Shown: positions 27,298 through 37,550 of the stretch, one piece after another | Layout: each line of letters opens with the position of its first letter | Position numbering within the stretch: the stretch's first letter is position 1 | Assembly: GCA_910577045.1 (NCBI GenBank) | Contig: CAJTLB010000013.1 | Coordinates: 27,849 to 91,848 of the forward strand | Direction of reading: 5' to 3' | DNA: 64,000 nt | Origin: an uncultured Lachnospiraceae bacterium | GTDB lineage: Bacteria > Bacillota > Clostridia > Lachnospirales > Lachnospiraceae | Translations under genes and position numbers: made by a program | The notes under the pieces: generated by a model | The model's input: only the letters and a program-made list of their open reading frames with translations | The model's database searches: none | Told to the model about the DNA's origin: nothing

Positions 27298-27370
27298 CTC
27301 TACTTCCCCTTTTTACAAATTATAAGTATTATAACATAACTTATAAGGAATAACAATCAAGCAGAAATAT

Positions 27371-27402
27371 AAAAAGGTAGCATAGCTTCTCGCTATGCTA
27401 CC
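27371..27402 (-). terminator. Terminator of the large PL11 gene
   Basis: On the minus strand, GGTAGCATAGC / GCTATGCTACC with a short loop, followed by T5. Confidence 0.85.
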
Positions 27403-27439
27403 TCTTCTAGGATTTAAGAAAGACGAATTCCCTTATCTT

Positions 27440-30400
27440 TTATTGAATCCAAACACCATTCTGATCTACTTGGTATCCATCTGGTGTAGTCTCATTTACT
27501 GCCATATCTCCGTCTGCCTTTAAGAAATACCACTTATCATTGTACTGTATCCAACCTGTCTTCATAGAACCATCTGGATTCAAGTAATACCATTTGTCTT
27601 TGTATACAATCCAGCCTGTTGCCATAGGGCCACCTGCGTTTAGATAATACCAATGCCCATTAGATACAATCCATTCTGTATCTGCCATGCTGCCATCTTC
27701 CTTGCAGTAATACCAGATATTATTTGTCTGTACCCAGCCAGTCTTCATATAACCGGTTGCTTCAAAGTAATACCACTTATTCTGGATCTTTTCCCACTTG
27801 TTTGCTGGATAACCACCATTATTATAGTTATACCACCAACCAGTATTATCTTTTACCCATTTTCCACCAATTGATGGGACAATCACTGTGGAAGGCCTAT
27901 TGCTACTGCTGCTGCCGCTGCCACCACTATTGCTGCCGCCTCCACTCTTTCTTGTTACAAATGAGAAAATACTAAAGCTATTTACACGGAATGTAACAGT
28001 CCTTCCATTTAATACATAATTTCTTCCATTTGCAGAACTTCCTTTGGTAAATGTTTCTTTTAAAGTCCCACTATTTGTATAATGCTTAATCTGCATATTA
28101 TTTGTGTCTATGCCTTCTGGAAGTTCAATGGTAATTAAAATTGGTGCCTTTAAATCTTGGCGTTCTGCATTTACCTTCAACTCTGCCTTAAACTCAATCT
28201 GTGAATTTGCAGGTTCTTTTGTAGGTTTCTGTTGTGTAATTTCTAAGGAAACCAATCCTTCCTCTGCGCCTGATGCTGTAAGTACACCCTTCGCTGTTAC
28301 AGAACCATCTGCTAATACCTTGTCTGCTTCTACATCTTCTGGGGCTTCTACTACTACTTCTAAGCTTAAGTTATGTGCCTTCTTATACAACTCATCTAAT
28401 TTTTCTATTGTTTCTTCTGAAATTTCGTTCCAATCTTCTGGACCCATTTCAGTAATCAGTCCTGCTGCTTTGTCAATTCTTGTAACATCATAAGAAGATA
28501 ATTTCTGGTCTGCATCTGGAAGTGAATTTACCATATTTTCTAGTTTTTCTACTGGTTCCTGGGAAGAAGAACTGCCTTCTACTACCTTATGGACAATCAC
28601 AGCAGAAACACGGGCTACTCCACTTGCTGGGAATACCATGGTAAGCTGTCCATCTGTCACTTTGATGCCTTCAAACCTTCCTACCTCATAAGTATTCGCA
28701 TCATTATGTACAGAAAATGCTTTTCCTTCGATTTCTGTCTTAATAGTATTGCTATCAGAAGAACCAGAAATCATTTCTACTACATATTCACCATTTTCTA
28801 CATCTAATACAAATGTATTTGATTCTGTTGCATTTGCAGGAATTAACAAATCTGCATATACACTCTTTGGATAAACTCCACGTTTATCATATCCAGTTTG
28901 GTTACGGCCAATCATTTTAGAAGAACCTTCTAAGAAACCATATCCTTTTTCTGCAGTATAACCAATACCTAATTCATCTACTGATTTGCTTCCACCCTGC
29001 TCTACTTGTATTCCTATCCAACCTTCTTCTACCGGAGAAGTTGTAATACCAAAATCAAATCTCTCTACAATTGGATAATCTACTTTTACTAAAATAACTG
29101 CATAACCTGCAAAATTCTCTACTGTACCAGTTACTTCTACAGTCCCTAAAATAGAAGTATCTACATAACTCCATTTTACTGGGACATCTTCTGTTCTTCC
29201 ATCTTTTGCAAAAGTAGCCTTTACGGTTGCTGGCATTTTCCCTGCTGCATCACTTTCAAAGTCAACTTCAATGCCTACTGGCTCTTCTACAGAAACTACA
29301 TAGTCATCTACTACATGTACAGTTACCTTTACTGTAGCTTCTTCATGGTAAGAACTCTCACAAGTGCCTGTTACTTCATAAGTTCCCTTTACATTAACAT
29401 CATAATTTTTCTGCCAATTTACAGCTACAGTCTGATCAACCTTATTGTACATCTTTAATACAACTTCTGTTGGAAGTTCTACTTCTTGGCCTACTAATGT
29501 GTAAATATCATCTAATTCTTCTACTGCTGTAATCTTATTTGCTACTACAGTAACCTGGATTGGCACTTTTTCTTCACGGCCATAAATCGTTCCATATACT
29601 GTCTTTTCGCCAACCTCACTTATCTGTAAAGTAGAATAATCCCATGTAATATCTACATCTTGCTCTTTCCCTGCTTCATCTACAACAACTACTGTTACTG
29701 GGAATTTACTCTCGTAATCCTCTGCATCCTGGACTAAAGTAATTGGTTCTGGATTTTGTACTCCTGCTGCTGTAATAGCAGTTTTTGCAGAGAATGGCAA
29801 TGATTTATAACCAATGACATCATTAATTACTGCTTCTACAATGTATGTATACTCTGTATTTGCTGTTAATTCTGTATCGGTAAATTCTAAGGTTTGCCCA
29901 TCTACTTCACCTACTAATACATAATCAGAAATTGGTGCATCTGCACTTAATGCACGGTATACTCGATATCCAATTACTTCATTTCCATAAGTACCATCGC
30001 TTGCTGCTTCCCAATGCAATGTAACTGTATTTGTTGTCCTATCTGCATCTGTAATAACTGCTGTTTTTAATCCTTCACTTAATAAATAAGTTACATTTGC
30101 AGGCTGGTTATAAGCTACGTTCTGCCATGCTACACCTTCCCTATATGCCCTATCTTCTAGTAAGCAAGGGAAACTATAGTCTGTTTCAATTGTTGTAGTA
30201 TACAAACGAATCTTATTGTTGTTCTTTGCATCACGGACAATAAATTCTTCACGCCAGTCACCATAAATATCAGCGACTAACCCTGCATTACCCTTAGTAC
30301 CATTATTTAATTGTGTACCATCTGCCTGTAATAATACTTCTTGTGCTATTTCTTCATAATTCCATTTCTGGACTTGTGGAACCAAATCCTTAGAATTATT

Positions 30401-33400
30401 AGAATCAAACATTTCTGTTAATAAATCTCCATCCCAGAAAATTGTAAAGTTCTGGCTTGGCTTTTGTTCATAAATAATATTACCATTTACATCATGGGTA
30501 TGGAAGTCAATAGAATGCCACATTTCTGCGCCTTCATATCTTGGGTCTATATCTCCTGCTACACCACGTCCTGTATCTCCTGACCCTTCTTCAAACCATA
30601 GAACTTCTCCTGTTGCTGGATCATAAACACCAGCTCCCCAATGCTCTTCATTCACTTTGTATACTTCTAGTTTGCCATCACCGTTCCAGTCACTAACGTG
30701 CATAGCATCCCCATGGCCCCAATGCGTATTAGCAAGTGGAACACCATTATTATTTACTACTAAACCTGCAAAAACAATTTCATCATATCCATCATTATCT
30801 ACATCATTAATAGATAAACCATGATTACCCTGCCCAGCATATTCACTCTGATCAGGAGCATCAAAGGTCCACTGCATTACCAATTCATCATTAATTAATT
30901 TCCATGCAGTAATTGCTGTTCTGTCATAATAACCACGGGAGAAAATAGCTGCCGCAGAACCACCATCAATATAGGCTGTTCCTGAAAGGAAACGATCTGC
31001 ACGATTTGCATAACCATCATTCTTCTCTGCAAGCCCACTTCCTTTATGTCCCCAATGTGAAGTATCCCATTTTTGTGTTTTCTCATCATATGGTCCACGG
31101 AATGGGACATAGTTTACAGTATCAATAATCTCACCTGTTTCACCGTCAAATGCAGTTAAATATTCTGGACCATCTACAATACGTCCTAACCTAGTCCTAT
31201 TGCCATTTTTATCATAAGCAATATACCGATAATCATAATCTTGATCTTCTTTGCTAATATCTAACTGTGCCATGCTAACTTCACCCACATGCCCAGTTTC
31301 GGCTAATGACGAGTTATATGTTGTTGTCCCATCAGCGGTCTTGCAGATAATCTCTGCCTTTCCATCTCCATTAAAATCCCATACCTGATATTGTGTATAA
31401 TGTGCACCAGAACGGATATTTAACCCTAAATCAACTCTCCACATTAATTCGGCTTTACCTGTTGCAATATCAATATCATATCCGTCTAAAATAGTGGTTC
31501 CTGTATAACCATCCTGTGAATTATCCTTTGCATTGCTTGGATACCATTTTACAATAAGCTCTAATTGCCCATCTCCATCCAAGTCTCCTACAGACATATC
31601 ATTTGATGTATACTCAGCAATGCTGCCATCTGGCATAGTCTGGCTGTCTGGTGCCTGTAAATTAAATTCTTGATATTCCCTACTCCATGCAACTGTGCTC
31701 TCTCCACCTGTGGAAATGCCCTTGCTGGCTGTTAAAGTATATCTATCCCCAGCCTTACCAGCTTTATCTAAAAAGTTTGTCTTAAGCCCTTTGTATACTT
31801 CTTCTCCATTTCTAGTTAAAGTAAAGATTGTGCTATCATTCTTCTTTGTACCATCTTTACAATCTGATTCATATAATCTCCAGCTTACAAATACACCTTC
31901 TTCTGTTGTTGCTGCTACCAATGCACGGTCTGCATAAGTTTCAGCAGGAGCTGCTGTTCCCATGCCAGTCCGGCCTACCACTGTATTTTCCACTGTCTTA
32001 GATGGATCAGATACTTCAATTGTTTCTCCATCCCTAGAACCTACTGCTATTACATAATACTCATATACTTTATCTGTTAAAACAGGATCAGTAAATGTTG
32101 TATCTGCTGTAGAACCAATCTGTAAAAAGTCTTGGTTATATGTATCACTATGTGCATCATCTCCACTTGGGGAATGACGGAACACTGCATAATGTGTTGC
32201 ATCCTGTACGGCATCCCATGTAAGAGTTACAGAGGTTGCAGTAGAATTTACTTTTACATTTTCTGGAGCTGAAAATGCGCTTACCTCAGAAGTTTTAATA
32301 ATAAGGGCATTTAACATATTTCTAGCAGTTGATCCAGTAGATGACACTGTAATACTTCCTGCTTTATCTAATGTAATAATTGTTGACTTTAATATGTCTG
32401 CCTCATTGCTAGGTTTTGTTGTTGGGGTTTCACCTAAATCTTTGTCATTCACTTTAATTTTAGATGTAATGTCTCCACCAATACCTGCATATACGCTTAC
32501 TGAATATGTCCCAGCAGGAACATCTACTTGGAATACAAGCCCATCTGCATCCGCAGTATATGTATAATCCCTACATGCGTCAAAAATATTCTCGTCTGTT
32601 GGATTAACTGTCCCAGAGACATTAGTCCCTTTATCATTCTTAAAGGTTACTGACTTGGTAAACCCATATCCTTTAGAAGCATCATACATTTCATTGCTAA
32701 TATTAATAAATCCCTCTGCTGTACTCTTTACTCCAAAGTCAAACTTCAGATTTACTACACCTTCTGCCTGCCATACAGCATATACTTGAATTTTATCAGC
32801 TAAAATATTTGTTTCAGCAACAGTCAACTTCGTAACAGCACTTTCTGCATTTGCTGCCACACCCCAGCCAAGGAAAGTAGATCCTTTCTTTGTTGGTTTT
32901 ACTGTAGTATCTAGTGTAATTTCTTCTCCTACAATATATTTCTTGGTATCTGTAGGAACCTTAGTGTCTGCGTCTCCGCCATTGCTATTATAAACAAGCT
33001 CATATTCCTTTGCCCATATAGCATATAAGGTAATTACACCATTTTGTACTTTATCCTTATTATATGTATAAGTAAAACTACCTGTTTTAGCATCCTTATC
33101 ATCAGCCCAACCAACAAAACGATATCCTGCTTTTGTTAATTTAACATCATCTTTAGTAGCCAAATTAGCAGCTTCTGTAGTAACTGCTGTCAAATCACTA
33201 GGAGCTGTGCCAGAACCACCATTGCTATCATACTTTATTGTGTAATTATCACCAACAGCCAAACTTACACATTCAATAATAACCGCATTCAAATATCCTT
33301 GAGTGGAATTTGTAGTAGTGCCTTTAATGGATAATCCTTCACTTCCTGTTACTTGAACAGAAGTAGCATTAAATGTTCCATCGGCTATATTTCCTACATC

Positions 33401-34039
33401 AGTTGGAGAGGTCCTATTATGTGTCCCAACACTTGTTCCATTTACAAATACCTCTTCTGACCATTTGTTTCCTAAATCATGTGCATAAACAGTAACATTA
33501 TAAGTACCAGCTGGAACCTCTACCAAAAACTCTATTTCAGTAGGATTTCTAACTAAATCCAAACATGCACTTTTTAAATCAGAATTATCTTTTAAATTTA
33601 AATCATTTTCGTCAAAACTAAAAACATTTGGTGGAGTATTCTTATCTGCACCAGGTCCAACTTGTGCATTTCCACTAAACGCTTTCAACCCATATCCTGT
33701 AGTACTATTTTCTAAAGTTGTTCCACCAACCCCTAAATAATCTGTTGGAGTATTTTTTGTACCAAAATCAAACTGTAAAACCTCTCCAGCCTTGATTGTC
33801 TTTGGATCTGTAACAACTGTACCTGCTTTTGGCGTATTTAGAATAGCAGCTACATTATTCCCAGATACTGCTTTTGTACCCAGAGTATTTCCTTCGCCTG
33901 GCTCCGCCACTATACCCGGCGCAGCAGTTACCCCAGGCGACTCATCTGCATGTACCATTGGCACAGATGCAGAACTGAAAAGCATTGCCGCTGATAATAC
34001 AACTGACCATACTTTTCGCATCATCTTTCCATAATACAT
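27440..34039 (-). CDS. Giant multidomain secreted rhamnogalacturonan lyase (PL11) with choline-binding-type repeats
   Basis: A 2199-residue protein starting at 34039, just after GAAGGAGGGAATGAT. Order, with rough residues: signal peptide 1-32; galactose-binding/malectin-like domain with FDFGTKNTPTDYLGVGG (about 85-255); two InlB-type beta repeats (YDSNGGSG..., GYRFVGWAD; 260-425); second FDFG domain (430-583); fibronectin type III (585-685); PL11 catalytic domain (690-1322) with the same calcium loops as the neighbouring lyase; fibronectin type III (1325-1423); three Ig-like domains (1425-1655); third FDFG domain (1660-1820); helical FIVAR-like segment (1825-1895); further beta domain; Gly/Ser linker (about 2030-2050); six or so choline-binding-type repeats (KWYYLNPDGSMKTGW) to the end. 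It should attach non-covalently to the wall and cut rhamnogalacturonan I. Confidence 0.92.
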   Translation of the reverse strand: MYYGKMMRKVWSVVLSAAMLFSSASVPMVHADESPGVTAAPGIVAEPGEGNTLGTKAVSGNNVAAILNTPKAGTVVTDPKTIKAGEVLQFDFGTKNTPTDYLGVGGTTLENSTTGYGLKAFSGNAQVGPGADKNTPPNVFSFDENDLNLKDNSDLKSACLDLVRNPTEIEFLVEVPAGTYNVTVYAHDLGNKWSEEVFVNGTSVGTHNRTSPTDVGNIADGTFNATSVQVTGSEGLSIKGTTTNSTQGYLNAVIIECVSLAVGDNYTIKYDSNGGSGTAPSDLTAVTTEAANLATKDDVKLTKAGYRFVGWADDKDAKTGSFTYTYNKDKVQNGVITLYAIWAKEYELVYNSNGGDADTKVPTDTKKYIVGEEITLDTTVKPTKKGSTFLGWGVAANAESAVTKLTVAETNILADKIQVYAVWQAEGVVNLKFDFGVKSTAEGFINISNEMYDASKGYGFTKSVTFKNDKGTNVSGTVNPTDENIFDACRDYTYTADADGLVFQVDVPAGTYSVSVYAGIGGDITSKIKVNDKDLGETPTTKPSNEADILKSTIITLDKAGSITVSSTGSTARNMLNALIIKTSEVSAFSAPENVKVNSTATSVTLTWDAVQDATHYAVFRHSPSGDDAHSDTYNQDFLQIGSTADTTFTDPVLTDKVYEYYVIAVGSRDGETIEVSDPSKTVENTVVGRTGMGTAAPAETYADRALVAATTEEGVFVSWRLYESDCKDGTKKNDSTIFTLTRNGEEVYKGLKTNFLDKAGKAGDRYTLTASKGISTGGESTVAWSREYQEFNLQAPDSQTMPDGSIAEYTSNDMSVGDLDGDGQLELIVKWYPSNAKDNSQDGYTGTTILDGYDIDIATGKAELMWRVDLGLNIRSGAHYTQYQVWDFNGDGKAEIICKTADGTTTYNSSLAETGHVGEVSMAQLDISKEDQDYDYRYIAYDKNGNRTRLGRIVDGPEYLTAFDGETGEIIDTVNYVPFRGPYDEKTQKWDTSHWGHKGSGLAEKNDGYANRADRFLSGTAYIDGGSAAAIFSRGYYDRTAITAWKLINDELVMQWTFDAPDQSEYAGQGNHGLSINDVDNDGYDEIVFAGLVVNNNGVPLANTHWGHGDAMHVSDWNGDGKLEVYKVNEEHWGAGVYDPATGEVLWFEEGSGDTGRGVAGDIDPRYEGAEMWHSIDFHTHDVNGNIIYEQKPSQNFTIFWDGDLLTEMFDSNNSKDLVPQVQKWNYEEIAQEVLLQADGTQLNNGTKGNAGLVADIYGDWREEFIVRDAKNNNKIRLYTTTIETDYSFPCLLEDRAYREGVAWQNVAYNQPANVTYLLSEGLKTAVITDADRTTNTVTLHWEAASDGTYGNEVIGYRVYRALSADAPISDYVLVGEVDGQTLEFTDTELTANTEYTYIVEAVINDVIGYKSLPFSAKTAITAAGVQNPEPITLVQDAEDYESKFPVTVVVVDEAGKEQDVDITWDYSTLQISEVGEKTVYGTIYGREEKVPIQVTVVANKITAVEELDDIYTLVGQEVELPTEVVLKMYNKVDQTVAVNWQKNYDVNVKGTYEVTGTCESSYHEEATVKVTVHVVDDYVVSVEEPVGIEVDFESDAAGKMPATVKATFAKDGRTEDVPVKWSYVDTSILGTVEVTGTVENFAGYAVILVKVDYPIVERFDFGITTSPVEEGWIGIQVEQGGSKSVDELGIGYTAEKGYGFLEGSSKMIGRNQTGYDKRGVYPKSVYADLLIPANATESNTFVLDVENGEYVVEMISGSSDSNTIKTEIEGKAFSVHNDANTYEVGRFEGIKVTDGQLTMVFPASGVARVSAVIVHKVVEGSSSSQEPVEKLENMVNSLPDADQKLSSYDVTRIDKAAGLITEMGPEDWNEISEETIEKLDELYKKAHNLSLEVVVEAPEDVEADKVLADGSVTAKGVLTASGAEEGLVSLEITQQKPTKEPANSQIEFKAELKVNAERQDLKAPILITIELPEGIDTNNMQIKHYTNSGTLKETFTKGSSANGRNYVLNGRTVTFRVNSFSIFSFVTRKSGGGSNSGGSGSSSSNRPSTVIVPSIGGKWVKDNTGWWYNYNNGGYPANKWEKIQNKWYYFEATGYMKTGWVQTNNIWYYCKEDGSMADTEWIVSNGHWYYLNAGGPMATGWIVYKDKWYYLNPDGSMKTGWIQYNDKWYFLKADGDMAVNETTPDGYQVDQNGVWIQ

Positions 34040-34116
34040 ATCATTCCCTCCTTCATTTTGTGAAATGCACAAAAAACATGGTTTTGGCATTTCAAATTTA
34101 CTTACATTTGTTTATA

Positions 34117-34145
34117 ATAATAACATTTATTTACCTACATTTCAA
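34117..34145 (-). promoter_or_regulatory. Candidate promoter of the large PL11 gene
   Basis: Minus-strand TTGAAA (34140-34145), 17-bp spacer, TATTAT (34117-34122). A perfect 16-bp palindrome AATCAATATATTGATT at 34147-34162 abuts the -35 box and could bind an activator. The remainder of 34163-34678 is extremely AT-rich; I see no gene in it. Confidence 0.5.
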
Positions 34146-34678
34146 TAATCAATATATTGATTGTCTAATTTTCTTTTTTGATAATTTTGTTTTTTGTGCA
34201 GATTGCATATAAAATATATTGGTTTCCACAAAAAACCAAATTTTCTTTTTTTAACTAAATTTGAATTTTAAAATAATAAAATTTTTTATACAACTCACAT
34301 CTTACTTTTTCATATATAGTTTATAATACCACAATAAAATCTATAGCAACATTAATAACAACTATTTAGATAAAAATTCTCAAAAATTTTATAACTTTAA
34401 TAACTAACAATATAAATAAAACTTCTATTTTTAGGAAAAAAGTAAAAGAACCGATAGGCAAATAGACAAATACTACAACAATTAGTATACCATATCTATT
34501 ACACCACAAATAACAACAAACATGAAAAAAATTTCTTTGGGAGAACCCTTACTCTGTCCTTTTAAAATTAAATTTATAAGATTTATACTATTATAAATTA
34601 TAAAATATTCTCTAAACTTTATTTTATATAGATTTATATTGAAATATATCATTATTTTTTTGAATATTATACCAACTA

Positions 34679-35695
34679 TTACTTACCATAATAATACTTT
34701 GATTTACTCCTTATCTTTTCTCTTAACTCCACAAGCACTCCTGAAGAATATGCTTCATAATAATCCTCATAAGAAGATATATTACATAATTCTTTTTTAT
34801 CTTCTTCATCTAAATCAAATAATCTATACAATTTACAATTAATATCTGTAAAACGTTTATCTGTATCTATTTCTTTTCCACTCTTTAAATCCTTTTTTAC
34901 TAATTTAAACAAAACATAACAACCATGAATAACTTCTATAGGAAAATGACATTTTTGAACTAATTCATTAAAATCACTTACTACTGTAACTAATTGTGTC
35001 CCTCCAGATGTATTACAATCTAAAACCACTCCCTTTTGCTTATCTACATGTTTTTTATCTAATAATTGTTCCAATCCCTCATATTTTATTCTACCAACTC
35101 TTTCTATTTCTGCATTTTCTTGTGGTCTCGCAGAATCATTTACATCTTTTGCCATAATTAAATTTACTCCTAATTCATTTGCTATATATTGTGCTAATAA
35201 TGGATTACCTCCTTTTGGAACTATTATAAAATCCACCCTTTCTTCTTTATTATATTTCATTAAGCGAATCATAATACTGGATAACTCTTTCAAATCTGAT
35301 ATATTATGTACAGCTTCCATTGTATTAATATAATAATTACTATAAGACAATGTCTTGCCCTTAGATATCAAACCATATGAAATAACATTTTCAAATTCAA
35401 TTATATATTTAGATAAAATATATAATAATCTTAATGATGTATCTGATTTTGGATATGTTTCCTTTTTGGCTACACTTTTTAACTTTTTCTCTATTTTTCC
35501 TGCCTATTGTGCACTATAACCTAATTCCTCTAAAACTTCTTTAACTACTATACGATCATATTTTCCATATATTAATCGTCCTAAAAACGGAGTTTCCCTT
35601 TTAATAATACCTAACATAGCAATAACTGAACGCAATGTATCTAAACCAAGAATAGTTAAAATAATATCATTAATTACATCTGAACTAATACACAT
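34679..35695 (-). pseudogene. Phosphoribosyltransferase-like gene interrupted by one in-frame TAG
   Basis: One reading frame of 338 codons runs from an ATG at 35695 to 34679 with a single TAG at 35504-35506 (after codon 63). No frame change is needed to join the halves. The second part has PRTase-fold features: VDFIIVPKGGNPLLAQYIANEL, then a PRPP-loop-like VVLDCNTSGGTQLV (compare the usual DDxxTTGGT). The first part is helical with no recognised domain. Without read-through, the main domain could only start at a TTG at 35371. It is last in a four-gene AT-rich operon. Possibilities are a recent nonsense mutation, stop read-through or sequence error; normal TAG stops elsewhere in the window argue against general recoding. 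Substrate unknown. Confidence 0.65.
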
Positions 35696-35715
35696 ACATA
35701 TATCGACTCATGTTT

Positions 35716-36111
35716 TTAGTTCTCCTTCATTTTTTCAATAGCCGCTTTTAACTTATAATGTGGATCTTCCCATGTTACTGGTTTTATAGTCTTTCCATCT
35801 TCTGCATAATGTGGTTTTCCATCCTCCCACAACTTACTCATATTTGCATATTGTACTATTTCAAATAATTCATCTGGTCTAATCCCCATTTCCACCAATG
35901 TTCCCAATGCAAAATAAATTACATCAATCATTGCATCAGCTTCTTCAACAATATCACCTTGTTCAACGGCCTGTAGGAACTCATCTATTTCTTCCAACAT
36001 CCAATTATACCTTTTCTTTGCTCTTTCCTTATCCATTTTTTTAGGATAGTTACTAACTGGATGATTAAATTTTTCATGAAATAATTTAACATCTTCCCAT
36101 TCCTTGTTCAT
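35716..36111 (-). CDS. MazG-like all-alpha NTP pyrophosphatase
   Basis: A 131-residue protein with the helical metal-binding pattern of the MazG/phosphoribosyl-ATP pyrophosphatase superfamily: EEIDEFLQAVEQGDIVEEADAMIDVIYFALG, where the EExxE and ExxD acidic residues bind magnesium. Members hydrolyse nucleoside triphosphates or related phosphorylated nucleotides to monophosphates and pyrophosphate. The C-terminus YAEDGKTIKPVTWEDPHYKL is typical of a subgroup found in phages and accessory islands. AAAGGAGAAATTGT precedes the ATG; it sits between the radical SAM gene (13 bp) and the PRTase-like gene (20 bp). The specific substrate is unknown. Confidence 0.85.
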   Translation of the reverse strand: MNKEWEDVKLFHEKFNHPVSNYPKKMDKERAKKRYNWMLEEIDEFLQAVEQGDIVEEADAMIDVIYFALGTLVEMGIRPDELFEIVQYANMSKLWEDGKPHYAEDGKTIKPVTWEDPHYKLKAAIEKMKEN

Positions 36112-36124
36112 TACAATTTCTCCT

Positions 36125-36859
36125 TTATCTTCTCATATACATTATAGCATCTTTATCTGATTCAAATACCTTACCACCTAAATATATAATATATTCTTTT
36201 ATTTTACTCTTTAATTCATCATCTACCACCATTTTCCATGCACCATTTTTTCCATTCCATGAAACACTTCTTTCTTTTATCAAATAATCTTTATTTTTTA
36301 TAAATTTCTGATAAAATTCACTATTTATATCAATATATAAATTACCAACTACATAATACTGGCAAAACCCTATCGTATCATCAATTATTTTTTTATACTC
36401 CATAAAATCAATAAAAGGAAGTATTGGTTTTATAATAGTACAATATGGTATTTTTCTTTCTACTAATTTTTTAATTAAATTAAGCCTTTCTGAATATGTT
36501 GCTGTATTTTCCTCATAAAAGCCAATACTTTTCTCACAACTAAAAGACACACTGATTTTCAACATCCCTTTATTCTTCTGCAATAATTGATTTACTTCTT
36601 CTAAACTCTTCAAAATATTATCACTAATATCAAATTTAGTTGAAATACTTACTACAATGTTCTTTGCTGAAAGCATTTTAGTTTTTTCTATCAACTCATT
36701 CCAATGATTATCAAATGCATTACCATCACAGTTAGGATACACTATAGTATTATCTTTGATAGCTTCCAGGTCAGGAAATTTTAAATAGTTACTCCATTTT
36801 CCAAAACAATATTTACATTTTCCTCTACATTCATCTTTTCTTGAAAAAAAAACTCCTAT
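36125..36859 (-). pseudogene. SplB-like radical SAM protein frame without its own start (one-base shift from the gene before)
   Basis: The frame is open from 36859 to 36125 (244 codons). It encodes the radical SAM cluster motif CRGKCKYC (CX3CX2C, cysteine codons at 36827, 36815 and 36806) followed by CFGKW, and later IPYCTIIKPILPFI, resembling the spore-photoproduct-lyase-like group. No ATG/GTG/TTG precedes the cluster motif in this frame; the first GTG (36742) would omit the cluster. The preceding gene overlaps it, and a run of nine U's (36844-36852) lies in the overlap: with eight U's the two would be one 425-residue protein. Either the genes are fused by slippage/frameshift, or the locus carries an indel or sequence error. 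Confidence 0.7.
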
Positions 36860-37403
36860 TCATATCCTTTTGCACTTTTTCAAAAATATAAATCCCTCCT
36901 CTTGAATCATATATTGCATCATACAACCTATACAGCTTCACTTTTTTCCTTCCAGCTCCTCTTGGTCCTGGATCATACATTTCTATTTCATTATCATTTA
37001 TATAATTTAAAAACAATGAAGCATGACCTATTTGTCTTTTATCTTCTTCATTATATAATGAACCATAGCTATATGTATAAATACAATATTTTTCATCTAA
37101 ATATTCTTTATCAATATCATATTCTCCATATGGATTAGACAAAATGTACGAAACTTTTAAAGGAATTTTATTTTCCTCAAAAAATTTATTTATTTCTATA
37201 TAATTTATATGCGCACCATACATTCTCTCATCATCACTTATGTTCACATTATCTACACCACTAATTATATAATCATTAGGTAAAACAACACCAAATATAT
37301 TTGCTAACGAATACTGATCCCAATTGTAGTACCCAATATCATCTAATACTATTTCTAGCAAAGAATAAAAACATAAATAATTTTCACCAAGTACAAATCT
37401 CAT
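36831..37403 (-). CDS. Papain-fold (C39-like) cysteine-protease-like protein
   Basis: A 190-residue protein with a possible Cys-His-Asp triad in the order and spacing of C39/BtrH-like papain folds: C11 in GENYLCFYSLLEIVLDD, H127 in RQIGHASLFLNYI and D144 in EIEMYDPGPRGAG. Such domains act as peptidases, acyltransferases or inactive binding modules, so the reaction is not settled. Start at 37403 follows GAGAGGGAGTATC; a second ATG 15 bases upstream is less well placed. It heads the AT-rich operon from the promoter at 37551-37578 and overlaps the radical SAM frame, with which it may form one protein. Confidence 0.65.
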   Translation of the reverse strand: MRFVLGENYLCFYSLLEIVLDDIGYYNWDQYSLANIFGVVLPNDYIISGVDNVNISDDERMYGAHINYIEINKFFEENKIPLKVSYILSNPYGEYDIDKEYLDEKYCIYTYSYGSLYNEEDKRQIGHASLFLNYINDNEIEMYDPGPRGAGRKKVKLYRLYDAIYDSRGGIYIFEKVQKDMNRSFFFKKR

Positions 37404-37550
37404 GATACTCCCTCTCATTACACTTTATTTATATTATTTCATTCTATTTAATATTATATTTAATTAAAAATATATTATTTCCAAATATATTATCACCTTT
37501 ACTAGTACCTATCAATATTAATTCTATTAGCCTAATTTTTCTATATCCTT

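Noticed and set aside
34679..35695. TAG reassignment (for example pyrrolysine) to explain the in-frame TAG
   Set aside because: TAG is used as a normal stop by several intact genes here and no suppressor machinery is seen.
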